Below are positions 1 through 9,327 of a stretch of DNA of 56,745 nucleotides, piece by piece. The stretch spans positions 1 through 56,745 of the forward strand of contig CANQMQ010000010.1 of assembly GCA_947625025.1 (NCBI GenBank). The letters run 5' to 3'. Origin of the DNA: an uncultured Clostridia bacterium. Its GTDB lineage: Bacteria > Bacillota > Clostridia > Christensenellales > Borkfalkiaceae. The notes under the pieces were generated by a model. The model was not told where the DNA came from, made no database searches, and saw nothing but the letters and a program-made list of their open reading frames with translations. Numbering within the stretch: the first letter of the stretch is position 1; each line of letters begins with the position of its first letter. The position numbers were made by a program, and so were the translations under genes.

Positions 1-90
1 TCCATTATAGCTTAGGTCTTGGAACTTTGAAAAGAGTGTCTTCCGAATTCTTTTCAGGTCAATTACATTGTATCAGGGAGGGAAAATGAT

Positions 91-2679
91 ATGGATGCCA
101 ATAAATTTACTCAAAAATCCCTGCAGGCGGTGCAGGCCGCGCATGCGCTTGCGGTGGAAAACGGCAACGCCGAGCTCTCCACGCTGCATCTTGCGGCGGC
201 GCTCTTGGAGGAGGACGGGCTGTGCGTCCGCATTCTCCGCCGTGCCCGTCTCGATGCCGACGGCGTACGTCAAACAGTGGGGGATGAGGTAAAACGCCTA
301 CCCCATGTCTCAAATGCATCCCCCGAAAACGTATATCCGACGGCGGCGTTCACCCGAATTTTGAGCGACGCGGAGCGGCTTGCCGCCAAGTTCAAGGATG
401 AATACATCTCCGTCGAGCACCTCTTCTTGTGCCTCATCGAGGGGGCGGAGGAGCGCTTGAGGGGAGTGTTTACCCGCTTCGGCGTCACCGAAGAGGCCTT
501 TCTTATGGGCATGAAGGAGGTCCGCGGCAACCAGAATGTGACTTCGGATACCCCCGAAGCCACCTATGAGGCCCTCGAAAAGTACGGCACCGACCTCACC
601 AAGCGGGCGCGGGAGCGCAAACTCGAGCCCGTGATCGGGCGGGATGAGGAGATCCGCAACGTCATCCGCATCCTCTCCCGTAAGACCAAGAACAACCCCG
701 TCCTCATCGGGGAGCCGGGGGTAGGCAAGACGGCCATTGCGGAGGGCCTCGCACAGCGCATCGCGCGGGGGGACGTACCCGAGGGGTTGAAGGGAAAAAC
801 GCTCTTCGCCTTGGACATGGGTGCCCTGATTGCGGGGGCGAAGTACCGCGGGGAGTTTGAAGAGCGGCTCAAGGCCGTACTCAAAGAGGTGACCGATTCC
901 AACGGCAACATCCTCCTCTTCATCGATGAGCTCCACACCGTAGTGGGGGCGGGAAAGACGGAGGGCGCGATGGATGCGGGGAACCTCCTAAAGCCCCTCC
1001 TCGCCCGCGGGGAACTGCACTGCATCGGCGCCACCACCCTCGATGAATACAGGAAGTACGTCGAAAAGGATGCCGCCCTCTCGCGGAGGTTCCAGCCCGT
1101 CCTCGTAGGGGAGCCTACGGTGGAGGATACCGTATCCATCCTCCGCGGCCTCAAGGAGCGGTTTGAAATTTTCCACGGGGTACGCATTCACGACGACGCC
1201 TTGGTGGCCGCGGCGACCCTCTCCGACCGCTACATTTCCGACCGCTTCCTGCCCGATAAGGCCATCGACCTCGTGGATGAGGCGGCGGCGATGGTCCGCA
1301 CCGAAATGGACTCCATGCCCGCAGAAATGGATGCGCTGAGCCGTAAAATTCTCCAACTCGAGGTGGAGGAGAAGGCCCTCTCCAAGGAGAGCGACAACCT
1401 CTCCCTCGCCCGCCTCGAGAGCCTCAGAAAGGAGCTTGCGGAGAGCAAGGAGAGCTTTTCCGCCATGAAGGCGAAGTGGGAGGAGGAGAAGAGCGGGATC
1501 CGTGCCGAAAAGGAGCTCAAGGAGCAGATCGAGCGGGCACAGGGGGAGATGGAATCGGCGATGGCGCATGGGGAGCTCGAGAAGGCCTCGCGGCTACGCT
1601 ACGGGGAACTGCCCGAACTCGAGAGAAAGCTCGAGGAAGCCAAAAGGAAGATTGCAGACCGTGAAAACGCCATCCTGCAGGATGAAGTCACGGAAGAGGA
1701 GATCCATAAAATCGTATCCCGTTGGACGGGTATTCCCGTATCCCGCTTAAAGGAAGGGGAACGGGAGAAGCTCCTCCGCCTCGAAGAGCAGCTGCACCGC
1801 CGCGTGGTGGGGCAGGAGGAGGCCGTATCCAAGGTCTCCGAAGCCATTCTCCGTGCCCGTGCGGGCATTTCGGACCCCAACCGCCCCATCGGTTCCTTCC
1901 TCTTCTTAGGGCCTACGGGGGTGGGTAAAACCGAACTTGCGAAGTCGCTTGCGGAGGCCCTCTTCGACGACGAAAGGAACCTCATCCGCATCGACATGAG
2001 CGAGTACATGGAGAAGTTCTCGGTCTCCCGCCTCGTGGGGGCCCCTCCGGGATATGTTGGGTACGAAGAGGGGGGTACGCTCACCGAAGCGGTGCGGCGC
2101 AGACCGTATTCCATCGTACTCTTCGATGAAGTGGAGAAGGCGCACCCCGATGTATTCAACCTGCTCCTGCAAATTCTCGACGACGGGCGGCTCACCGATT
2201 CGCAGGGGCGTACGGTGGATTTCCGCAATACCGTGCTCATCCTCACCTCCAACTTGGGCTCCGACCTCATTCAGGAGGGCATCGAGGCGGGCGAACTCTC
2301 GGAGAGCGCAAAGGAGGGCGTCAAGGCGCTCCTGCGCCGCAGTTTCCGCCCCGAATTTTTGAACAGGCTCGATGAGGTGGTAACCTTCAAGCCGCTCACC
2401 GCAGAGGAGATCGACGGGGTGGTGGACATCCTGCTTGCAAGGCTCAAAGAGCGCGTGAAGCCCTTAAATCTTACGGTGACGAAGCGGGCGGCGGCGTATA
2501 TCTCCGACCACGGCTACGACCCCGTCTACGGCGCCCGCCCCTTGAAGCGGTTCATCCAATCGCATGCGGAGACGCTCATTGCCCGCTATATCGTGCAGAA
2601 CAACCCCGCCCCCGCCTCCATGTTGACCCTCGACGCCTCCAAAGACGGCCTCTTCCTCTCGCCTCCCGAAGAGGCATAA
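91..2679 (+). CDS. clpB: ATP-dependent chaperone ClpB (disaggregase)
   Basis: This 862-residue AAA+ protein is the normal ClpB length. The order is an N-terminal Clp-N repeat domain (about 1-145), AAA-1 with Walker A GEPGVGKT at residues 207-214, a long charged coiled-coil middle domain (about 400-540) and AAA-2 with Walker A GPTGVGKT at 607-614, ending in the ClpB-type C-terminal domain. The full-length middle domain separates it from ClpC and ClpA. The family works with DnaK to pull apart cytosolic aggregates. The start is the ATG that follows GGGAGG by a few bases. I saw no convincing CIRCE or CtsR box in the 90 bases upstream, so heat-shock control is not shown here. A terminator follows, so it is probably monocistronic. 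Confidence 0.95.
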   Translation: MDANKFTQKSLQAVQAAHALAVENGNAELSTLHLAAALLEEDGLCVRILRRARLDADGVRQTVGDEVKRLPHVSNASPENVYPTAAFTRILSDAERLAAKFKDEYISVEHLFLCLIEGAEERLRGVFTRFGVTEEAFLMGMKEVRGNQNVTSDTPEATYEALEKYGTDLTKRARERKLEPVIGRDEEIRNVIRILSRKTKNNPVLIGEPGVGKTAIAEGLAQRIARGDVPEGLKGKTLFALDMGALIAGAKYRGEFEERLKAVLKEVTDSNGNILLFIDELHTVVGAGKTEGAMDAGNLLKPLLARGELHCIGATTLDEYRKYVEKDAALSRRFQPVLVGEPTVEDTVSILRGLKERFEIFHGVRIHDDALVAAATLSDRYISDRFLPDKAIDLVDEAAAMVRTEMDSMPAEMDALSRKILQLEVEEKALSKESDNLSLARLESLRKELAESKESFSAMKAKWEEEKSGIRAEKELKEQIERAQGEMESAMAHGELEKASRLRYGELPELERKLEEAKRKIADRENAILQDEVTEEEIHKIVSRWTGIPVSRLKEGEREKLLRLEEQLHRRVVGQEEAVSKVSEAILRARAGISDPNRPIGSFLFLGPTGVGKTELAKSLAEALFDDERNLIRIDMSEYMEKFSVSRLVGAPPGYVGYEEGGTLTEAVRRRPYSIVLFDEVEKAHPDVFNLLLQILDDGRLTDSQGRTVDFRNTVLILTSNLGSDLIQEGIEAGELSESAKEGVKALLRRSFRPEFLNRLDEVVTFKPLTAEEIDGVVDILLARLKERVKPLNLTVTKRAAAYISDHGYDPVYGARPLKRFIQSHAETLIARYIVQNNPAPASMLTLDASKDGLFLSPPEEA

Positions 2680-2701
2680 AAGACGCCCTAAAATACCCAT
2701 G

Positions 2702-2728
2702 AGCCCTGCCGAAAGGCGGGGCTTTTTG
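2702..2728 (+). terminator. Intrinsic terminator after clpB
   Basis: A 9-bp stem, AGCCCTGCC with GGCGGGGCT around a GAAA loop (one G-U pair), is followed by a run of five T. It separates clpB from the next operon. Confidence 0.85.
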
Positions 2729-2791
2729 CTTCAAAAAAGGGGCACTTTGTTAAGCGGGATGTAAATTTCACAATAAAATGGTTATAAACAC

Positions 2792-2820
2792 TTGCGCGTC
2801 GATAATAAATATGGTATAAT
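2792..2820 (+). promoter_or_regulatory. Sigma-A promoter of the kinase/VWA operon
   Basis: A TTGCGC -35 (2792-2797) is followed after exactly 17 bases by a TATAAT -10 (2815-2820) with an extended TG two bases before it. The start of transcription would be near 2827, only about 5 bases ahead of the ATG at 2832. No other comparable promoter was seen before the long co-directional run that follows, so this may serve the whole cluster to 16.8 kb. Confidence 0.8.
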
Positions 2821-2831
2821 ACTACGGCAAA

Positions 2832-3623
2832 ATGAACGGAATGCCGAGAAACGGAGAATTTATCTACGATGAGCGCGTAAAGCGGCTTGCGGCAAGCGCA
2901 CGGGCGGCCTCCTCCCCCGAGGAGCTCTCCCGCATTTGCGTTGCCATGAACATCGCAGACGTCATTAACCTCGGCAGAATGGACATGTGGATCGCCAAGT
3001 ACGCCCTCACCGCCGTCTACTGCACCCTGCGCAAGTTTCCCAAAATCAGGCCCTATCTCCACTATTTCGGCATCCTCACCTACTTCGAGCAGAACAGGGC
3101 ACGCATCTATGAGCCCCATGCGGGCGGCCGTGCGGACCTCGTTGCAGACCTCGTGCAATCTACCGAAGCATTTTGCAGGGATTCCCACATTTGCTTTGCG
3201 AACGGGGGCTTGGGGCTCGCCTTCTACATGGGGGTGAGGGGGTACGAATTCAGCGGCATCATCGTAAACGGCCGCACCTTCGCCCATGCGGATATCCTCA
3301 ACACCCTCCAACAGTATGAGAGGGTGGGGTACTACCCCAAGGGGTGCAACACCGTGAAATCGGTGATAGACCACGAACTCGGGCACATGCTCGATTACGC
3401 CCTCTCCATCTGTGAGAGCAGGGAATTCCGCCGCTTCCTCCAAAAGTACGATGCGGATACGCTGAGCCGCGAACTCTCCGCCTACTGCGCCTACGGGGGC
3501 GTCAAGGAGCGGGAAGTCATAGCGGAGGCGTATTCGGAGTGCTGCAACAGCACCTCCCCGCGGCCCATCGCCCTCGAAGTGATGGGAATTATCGAGAGGG
3601 CCTATCATGCGCGGTACGGCTGA
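2832..3623 (+). CDS. Putative zinc metallopeptidase (HExxH zincin)
   Basis: This 263-residue protein matches no family I can name. Its clearest mark is an HELGHMLD motif (HExxHxxD) at about residues 181-188, followed about 50 residues later by EAYSE, which could give the third, glutamate, zinc ligand as in gluzincins. There is no signal peptide or membrane segment, so it is probably cytosolic. Proteins with this motif layout also occur in phage head-morphogenesis contexts, but nothing else here is phage-like. The promoter lies so close that the message would be leaderless or nearly so, and no ribosome site precedes the ATG. It opens the run of signalling genes and may act on one of them; that is inference. 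Confidence 0.6.
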   Translation: MNGMPRNGEFIYDERVKRLAASARAASSPEELSRICVAMNIADVINLGRMDMWIAKYALTAVYCTLRKFPKIRPYLHYFGILTYFEQNRARIYEPHAGGRADLVADLVQSTEAFCRDSHICFANGGLGLAFYMGVRGYEFSGIIVNGRTFAHADILNTLQQYERVGYYPKGCNTVKSVIDHELGHMLDYALSICESREFRRFLQKYDADTLSRELSAYCAYGGVKEREVIAEAYSECCNSTSPRPIALEVMGIIERAYHARYG

Positions 3624-3666
3624 ACCCGTACCCGTAAACGATATAAAATCCAAAAAGGAGAGCAAT

Positions 3667-4545
3667 ATGGCAGAACCGAAGGCAACGGTAGGCGTTGCGA
3701 AGTGCCCCAAGACGGGCAAACTCTATGGCGTCCGTATCAACATCGACGGCAAGCGTTGGACGGCGAATTGGGCGTTCGCCATCGACCCCGAGGCCGTCAA
3801 GCGGGAAGGCTATGAGGCCAATGTGTTCCCGCCCGATCTCGCTTACGATAGGGAATATCCCGGGTGCCCGTACTGCAAGGTGAAAGAGGACCTCGCAAAG
3901 CTCACCGCCCCGCCCGTACGCCGCAAGCTCAACATCGCGGTGACCTCTTCGGGCTGTGACGACATCGGAAGCATTCTCTCCTCGATGGAGATCCCCTATA
4001 AATCTTTCTCTTCCGTAAAATTCAACTGTGACATCCTCTTCATCAACTGCCTCACTTCGGATTCCCCGAGCCCTACGGCGCTCCGCTCCTTCGTGGAGAA
4101 GGGGGGCATCCTATACGCCTCCTGCTATGCGGACGACCTCATGAAGAAGGCGTTCCCCGGCATCTTCGTCACCGACCATTCGGGGAAAGTGCACGATGAG
4201 GAGGTGACGGTGGAGGATGAAGAGCTGTGCGGCGTGGTGGGCCCCCGTATCGGGATCCGCTTCAACACCATTTGGGCGAAGCTGTACAGCGCAAAGGGTT
4301 CCACCTGCCTTCTGCGCTCCACGCAGGATCGGCGGCTCCCCGTGATGGTGCGGCTGAACTACGGCAAGGGGACCATCTTCTTCACTTGCTTCCACAACCA
4401 TGCACAGGCCTCCCAAAAGGAACAGGCGCTTTTGCAGCTCCTCATCCTCAAGCAACTCGGGCAGGGGCAGACCCTCTCCGAAACGGGTGCGGAGTACGGC
4501 ATAGATATCGAAGCCATCAAGGCGAAATTCCGCTCCAATTGGTAA
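3667..4545 (+). CDS. Zn-binding N-terminus plus ThuA/GATase-like domain protein
   Basis: The 292-residue protein starts at the ATG behind AAAGGAGAG; a longer reading from 3607 is less likely because it overlaps the previous gene and lacks a ribosome site. The first 75 residues hold Cys13 and a YPGCPYC pair (Cys67, Cys70), resembling small metal-binding modules in TerY-type systems. From about residue 85, alternating strands and helices, with phrases such as FVEKGGILYAS and YGKGTIFFTCFHNHAQ, suggest a flavodoxin/class I glutamine-amidotransferase fold of the ThuA/DUF4159 kind. I see no clear Cys-His-Glu triad, so it may bind a ligand rather than catalyse. It sits 16 bases before the pseudokinase gene. 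Confidence 0.55.
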   Translation: MAEPKATVGVAKCPKTGKLYGVRINIDGKRWTANWAFAIDPEAVKREGYEANVFPPDLAYDREYPGCPYCKVKEDLAKLTAPPVRRKLNIAVTSSGCDDIGSILSSMEIPYKSFSSVKFNCDILFINCLTSDSPSPTALRSFVEKGGILYASCYADDLMKKAFPGIFVTDHSGKVHDEEVTVEDEELCGVVGPRIGIRFNTIWAKLYSAKGSTCLLRSTQDRRLPVMVRLNYGKGTIFFTCFHNHAQASQKEQALLQLLILKQLGQGQTLSETGAEYGIDIEAIKAKFRSNW

Positions 4546-4561
4546 GCGGCGGAGGGAAATT

Positions 4562-6955
4562 ATGAGCGAAAAGCAAACATTCGGCGCATACATACAGCAA
4601 AATCTTGCGGGGTACTTCCCCACGCTCGGGGCACGCATCCGGGCGGCGCTCGCCCTGCTCGAGGCGTATGAACGGGATGCCGCATCGAGAGGGAAGGGGA
4701 GGCTCTGCCCGTGTACGGCATTCCTCTCTCCCGAAACTGTCTCCCTCTATGAGGGGGAGGGCGCAGCGCTTCCCGAAATTGATTTTTCGGGCAGCGGCAA
4801 CGGGGATTGGCTGAATGCCCCGTATACAAACTTTGCCTACGGCACCCCCCATCTCTTCGAGGACCACAGGCACAGGCCGACCAAAAATAAGGATATGGAG
4901 CAGGCGGTGAGCGATGTGGATGCCGCCATCATCCTCGCGAAGCTCGCCTTCTATGCGGTGTTCGGCTTCCATCCCATGTGCGGGAGGCAATATTACCGCT
5001 TCCTTCCCGAGGAGGATAGTGCGGCACAGGAGCGGGGCTTCTTCGCCGACTCTCCCCGTTTCATCTTCGATATCGAGGGCAACAATGGGGTAGAGCCCCA
5101 AAAGAACAACCGTTTCGTAAACGGCTATACCCTGCATGAGAACGGGTTCGTCCTTTGGAACGGCATCCATCCCGAACAGCGGGAGATATTTCTCGATGCC
5201 TTTGCGGGCAAATACGGTTGGAAGGAGTTCATTGCCGAATGGCGGAGCCGTTACTTGTGCGACCTCTCCCAGACCAAGGCGCCCTGCGGTGCCTTCATCA
5301 AGGCGTTGGTGTTCCCCCGTTACGGCGCCCTCCTGCTCTCCGAGCTCGGGGTGAGCTTCGATAAGATCCGCTGCTACGGCTTCTCTTCGGAGAAGGGGGC
5401 GGCGGCGAAGTGTGCGGATTGCTACGCAAAGTGCAAGGTAAAGGGGGAAGTGAAGATCGCTTCCTTCGCCACCTTCAAACTCAGGGTGCGCGGCGGCACG
5501 GCAGAGGAGCTCACCCTCTACGACGGAAAGAAGATTTGTCCCGCAGACTTCTCCAAGAGCGAAGACAGGGCACCCATGTTTGCGGCGGTGCTCTCTCCGA
5601 AGGGGGATCTGTTCGGGCTCCGTTACCTCAGGAAGGAGCCGCTTACGGCGACCTGTGAGGGGAAATCCCGCACCTACCGCGAAAAGGAAGTGCTCGCCCT
5701 GCTCGCAGGGATGGAGATCCCCGTAGAGAACTGCGCCCTCTTCGTGCCCGCTCCGCCCAAACCCGAACCTAAGCCTGAACCCGAGCCCGTCCTTCCACCC
5801 GAGCCCGTTGTTCAACCCGAGCCCGTCCTTCCACCCGAGCCCGTTGCTCAACCTGAGCCCGTTGCTCAACCCGAACCCGAGCCTCAGCCGAGGACGGTGC
5901 AAAAGGAAGTGGTGTTGCAGGCGTATGAACAGAAACCCGAGCCCCTTCCGCCCTCTAAACCCGAAATAAAACCCGTACCCGCGCCTCAAGCGGGGCCCGC
6001 GCAGGAGCGGCTCACCATGCAGTCCGGCCGCGTCGTCGAATTTGTGGGCAGCCCCGACCGCTATACCGCAGACGGCGGCTCCCGCCACCATCAGAAGGCG
6101 CCCTCCAAATGCGATGTGTACGACGTGCGCGACGTCTCGGACGGCAAGTTCTATCGGCTGCAGGTCTATCGCGATGCGCGCCTCGGCCTCATGCGGCAGG
6201 TGGAATTGAAGGTAGACCTTTCAAAACAGGTGAGCCCCGTATTCCTCCTTCCCATCGATACGGCTGCCCCCGCACAGGGGAGATTTAAGGACCGCTTCTG
6301 TGTGCTGAATCCCGATATATGGAGATCCAACCCCGCTTCGCTGTGGGCCGTTTTGCAGGGGCAGAAGATCGGCCTGCGCGATGCGCGCCCTGCCGCATGG
6401 GAACTTGCAAGGGCCCTCAACGGCCTGCACGGGCTTCAATACACGTTCGGCGGGGTGATGGAGGATACCACGGTCTACATCGGAACGGAAGCGGGAAGCA
6501 TCCACCTGAACAAGTGCTCCCGCATCGCCATCCTCACGGGCGCCACCTCCGCCACGGACGGAGCGCCCAAGTTTACCGCACCCGAAGTGCTTCGGGGTGC
6601 ACCCTCCGATCCGTATTCGGACGATTACGTCCTCGCCGTCATTCTCTTTGAGATCTTCATGAACGTCCATCCCTTCATGGGGAAGTTGGCGGACGGCCGC
6701 TACCGGAACGGCGATCTGCCCTTCCTCTTCGATCCGCTCTATCCCGATAACAAGCCCGTCGGCTCTCTGCGGGAGACGGAGGCGCTCGCCGAGCGGTGGA
6801 GGGCCCTCCCCGACGGCATCAGGCTGCTCTTCCGCAATGCCTTCGTTTATGAGACGGGCAGGAGATGGGATGAAGTGGATGAAAGGCGCAAGAAGCGCCC
6901 CTCCGCCTACGAATGGATGAAGGCCATCGAGAGTTGGATGAGGCTTGAGCCGTAA
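4562..6955 (+). CDS. Multi-domain pseudokinase with Pro/Glu linker
   Basis: This 797-residue protein can be read by comparison with the kinase gene that follows. Residues about 78-230 resemble only a kinase C-lobe. Residues about 280-395 resemble the Cys-rich and beta-domain tail of the neighbour (Cys284, 287, 291). Residues about 396-480 are a low-complexity PEPEPV linker. Residues about 485-797 align with the neighbour's whole kinase domain (MQSGRVVEFVGSPDR against MASGDIMELVGDPKK). In that last domain the glycine loop is gone, the ATP lysine is replaced (RLQVY for ALKLY), and both the catalytic-loop and DFG aspartates are missing. It should be catalytically dead and act as a scaffold or allosteric partner. 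The start follows GGAGGGAAATT. Confidence 0.7.
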   Translation: MSEKQTFGAYIQQNLAGYFPTLGARIRAALALLEAYERDAASRGKGRLCPCTAFLSPETVSLYEGEGAALPEIDFSGSGNGDWLNAPYTNFAYGTPHLFEDHRHRPTKNKDMEQAVSDVDAAIILAKLAFYAVFGFHPMCGRQYYRFLPEEDSAAQERGFFADSPRFIFDIEGNNGVEPQKNNRFVNGYTLHENGFVLWNGIHPEQREIFLDAFAGKYGWKEFIAEWRSRYLCDLSQTKAPCGAFIKALVFPRYGALLLSELGVSFDKIRCYGFSSEKGAAAKCADCYAKCKVKGEVKIASFATFKLRVRGGTAEELTLYDGKKICPADFSKSEDRAPMFAAVLSPKGDLFGLRYLRKEPLTATCEGKSRTYREKEVLALLAGMEIPVENCALFVPAPPKPEPKPEPEPVLPPEPVVQPEPVLPPEPVAQPEPVAQPEPEPQPRTVQKEVVLQAYEQKPEPLPPSKPEIKPVPAPQAGPAQERLTMQSGRVVEFVGSPDRYTADGGSRHHQKAPSKCDVYDVRDVSDGKFYRLQVYRDARLGLMRQVELKVDLSKQVSPVFLLPIDTAAPAQGRFKDRFCVLNPDIWRSNPASLWAVLQGQKIGLRDARPAAWELARALNGLHGLQYTFGGVMEDTTVYIGTEAGSIHLNKCSRIAILTGATSATDGAPKFTAPEVLRGAPSDPYSDDYVLAVILFEIFMNVHPFMGKLADGRYRNGDLPFLFDPLYPDNKPVGSLRETEALAERWRALPDGIRLLFRNAFVYETGRRWDEVDERRKKRPSAYEWMKAIESWMRLEP

Positions 6956-7032
6956 ACAGGCCTCCTGAACTTACAGCGCGGCTGCGCCGCATACGATCGA
7001 GAAATACCAAGCACAAGCAAAAGGAGAGTACA

Positions 7033-8406
7033 ATGGGAAATACAGTCAAAATGGCGTCCGGCGACATCATGGAACTCGTGGGGGACCCCAAAAAATCGGT
7101 CGCCCGCGGCGGCTCCTTCCTCGGGAGCGGCGGGCAGGGCTCCGTCTTTAAGGTAAAGAATAAGCGTACGGGAGAGCTCCTCGCCCTCAAACTCTATTCG
7201 CATGAGATGTCTAAAGAGTTCATCGATAACCTCACGCGGAATGCGGGCAAATCCCCGCACCCCTCCTTCCTCTGGCCACTCGACATCACCGAGCGCCTTC
7301 CGAACGGGAAATACGGCTACACGATGGAGCTGTACGGAAAGGGGTACTCCAAATTTGCAAAGGTTTTGAAGGGGGGCGTGAAATTCCCCACCAAGGAGAT
7401 GCAAATTGCCGCCCTCATCGACCTCGTGGATGCCTTCGAGGCGCTCCATGCAAAGGGGTACAGCTATCAGGACCTCAACGACGGCGGCGTCCTCTTCGAT
7501 TGCAATAACGGCAAGGTGCTCATTTGCGACAACGACAACGTTGCTCCCTATGGGGTAAACCTCGGGATCGTGGGCAAGTTCCGCTGGATGGCGCCCGAAG
7601 TTGCCATCCACATGTTCAAGCCCGATAAGCATTCGGATCGGTTCTCGCTCGCCGTGCTCATGTTCTATCTCCTCCTGCATGCCCACCCGTACGACGGCAT
7701 CCTCCGCCTTCAGGGGGAGCGCACGGGCGGCCTCGAGAATAAAATTTACGGCACCAACCCCGTATTCATCTTCCACCCCACCGATAAGAGCAACCGCCCC
7801 GACCCCGTGGAGGATAAGAATGCAATTAAGGGGTGGTCTTACCTTCCCGAACACATCCGCGAGCTCTTCACCCGCACCTTCACGAGCGGCATGCCGTGCC
7901 CCGGCATGAGCCGTGATACCCTCGATAGGGATCGGCAGAACCGCGTGGGGGAGCGGGAGTGGAAGGATGCCCTCCACCGTTGGATGGATACCCTCGTCGC
8001 CTGCCCCAACTGCAAACTGCCCCTCTCCGTCACCGTGCAGGGGGATAAAATTTTAGAGCAGAAGTGCCCGCACTGCGGCAAGAAGGTGAAGGTGGAATTG
8101 CCCATCCTGCACATCTACAGGAAGGATAAGCTCGCCCGCGAGATCGTGCTCGATGCGGGGAAGGAGATCGCAAAGAGCTCGGTGACGGGCGAACGCTCCA
8201 ACGAGCCCGCCTTCTGCGTGTTGCAGTCTCCCAAGAATCCGCTCGTATACGGCATCAAGAACTTGCTCCCCTACCAGTGGACATGCACACAGACGGGTGC
8301 GAAAGTGCGGCTCGTGAACAACGGGGAGAAGGTGGCGGCGCTCAACGGCGTGAATATCTCCTTCACCTACGATTTCCGCGGCGAAATTTCGTACAGCAAG
8401 ATGTAA
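7033..8406 (+). CDS. Divergent Ser/Thr protein kinase with C-terminal Zn ribbon
   Basis: The 457-residue protein begins behind AAAGGAGAG. Its kinase domain (about 10-310) has a glycine loop GSGGQG (31-36), ATP lysine Lys53, catalytic-loop Asp147 in YQDLNDGG, an Asp166-Asn-Asp in place of DFG, and APE at 187-189. The usual catalytic-loop Lys and Asn are changed, so it is divergent but keeps the main aspartates. A Zn ribbon follows (Cys324, 327, 345, 348), then a beta-rich tail that may be FHA-like (low certainty). In TerY-P triads a kinase of this sort is encoded next to VWA and PP2C proteins, exactly as here, so I expect it to be the active kinase of a reversible phosphorylation circuit. Confidence 0.8.
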   Translation: MGNTVKMASGDIMELVGDPKKSVARGGSFLGSGGQGSVFKVKNKRTGELLALKLYSHEMSKEFIDNLTRNAGKSPHPSFLWPLDITERLPNGKYGYTMELYGKGYSKFAKVLKGGVKFPTKEMQIAALIDLVDAFEALHAKGYSYQDLNDGGVLFDCNNGKVLICDNDNVAPYGVNLGIVGKFRWMAPEVAIHMFKPDKHSDRFSLAVLMFYLLLHAHPYDGILRLQGERTGGLENKIYGTNPVFIFHPTDKSNRPDPVEDKNAIKGWSYLPEHIRELFTRTFTSGMPCPGMSRDTLDRDRQNRVGEREWKDALHRWMDTLVACPNCKLPLSVTVQGDKILEQKCPHCGKKVKVELPILHIYRKDKLAREIVLDAGKEIAKSSVTGERSNEPAFCVLQSPKNPLVYGIKNLLPYQWTCTQTGAKVRLVNNGEKVAALNGVNISFTYDFRGEISYSKM

Positions 8407-8447
8407 CGACATAAAAAATAAATTGTAAAATAAATGGAGGTAACATT

Positions 8448-9227
8448 ATGGCATTTACAGAGGAATTCGAGGGCTTAGCCCAAAAGGAACTCATTCTCAT
8501 CCCCATCATCGATTGCTCGGGTTCGATGGCGGGAGAAAAGATCGGTCAAGTCAATGAGGCGATGAGCGAAGTCCCCGAGCAGCTCAAACAAATCAGCGAA
8601 GATCTGGTCGATATCGGGATCCGCATCGCTCCCATGAAGTTCTCGACGGGCGCAGAGTGGTTCTCCCTCGAAAACGGCCAGCCCGCTTCCGTAGAATCCT
8701 TCCGTTGGCTCGATATCAATCCCTTCGGGCTCACCGATCTCGGCGCGGCGCTCTCCCTTCTCAACGAGAAGCTCACCATCACCGAAAAGGGCGGTTGGAT
8801 GAAGGGCCGCGGCGGCGTTCCCCCGGTCATTGTGCTCCTCTCCGACGGCCAGCCCACCGATAACTACCAGAGCAAGCTCGAGACGCTCAAGAAGAGGGGC
8901 TGGTTCCGTGCCGCCCACAAGTTCGCCGTCGCCATCGGCGCGGATGCGAACAAGGATATCCTCACCGAATTTACGGGCTATCCCGAGGCGGTCATTGAGG
9001 CAGACGTCGTGAAGAACCACCTCGCCACCATCGTCACCGTCCTCATGGTCTCCGCTTCGAGCACCGTGAGCCAGAACTCCGTCTCCAACAACGCTCCCGT
9101 CAACCAGACGGTCGTGCAGGAAGACCCCGATGCCGATGAAAAGGCAAAGAAAGAGGTCATCGATCAAGTTGTCGAACAAGTTCAGAACGCCACCATCGAC
9201 AACACCGACGGTTGGTTCCCCGATTAA
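8448..9227 (+). CDS. VWA domain protein, TerY-like (intact MIDAS)
   Basis: The 259-residue protein follows GGAGG. A VWA domain fills about residues 15-205, with the metal-ion-dependent adhesion site complete: DCSGS at 22-26, the threonine in GLTDLG and the aspartate in LLSDGQPTD. The wording matches TerY, the cytosolic VWA protein of tellurite-type systems, which binds partners through Mg2+. The C-terminal 50 residues are acidic and probably flexible. It has no signal peptide. The close order of kinase, VWA and PP2C genes suggests it presents substrates to the kinase/phosphatase pair; that role is inferred from the TerY-P association. Confidence 0.85.
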   Translation: MAFTEEFEGLAQKELILIPIIDCSGSMAGEKIGQVNEAMSEVPEQLKQISEDLVDIGIRIAPMKFSTGAEWFSLENGQPASVESFRWLDINPFGLTDLGAALSLLNEKLTITEKGGWMKGRGGVPPVIVLLSDGQPTDNYQSKLETLKKRGWFRAAHKFAVAIGADANKDILTEFTGYPEAVIEADVVKNHLATIVTVLMVSASSTVSQNSVSNNAPVNQTVVQEDPDADEKAKKEVIDQVVEQVQNATIDNTDGWFPD

Positions 9228-9327
9228 CGTTTGAAGGTGCGGGGGAAGCCTTTGCCCACGCAGGGGCTCTCCCCGCATGCCCAAAATCGCACATTTTCTA
9301 CGATACTTCGTGTAGGGGGAACCTCCG

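Noticed and set aside
1-90. Heat-shock operator (CIRCE or CtsR box) before clpB
   Set aside because: No TTAGCACTC-N9-GAGTGCTAA or paired GGTCAAA pattern is present; the single words GAGTG and GGTCAA are not enough.
2832-3623. Prophage remnant, because of the HExxH protein
   Set aside because: No capsid, portal, terminase, integrase or attachment repeats are nearby; its neighbours are signalling genes.
4517-6091. Long minus-strand open frame of 524 codons opposite the pseudokinase
   Set aside because: It is a GC-rich shadow opposite a gene with clear domain matches, with no ribosome site or recognisable protein content.
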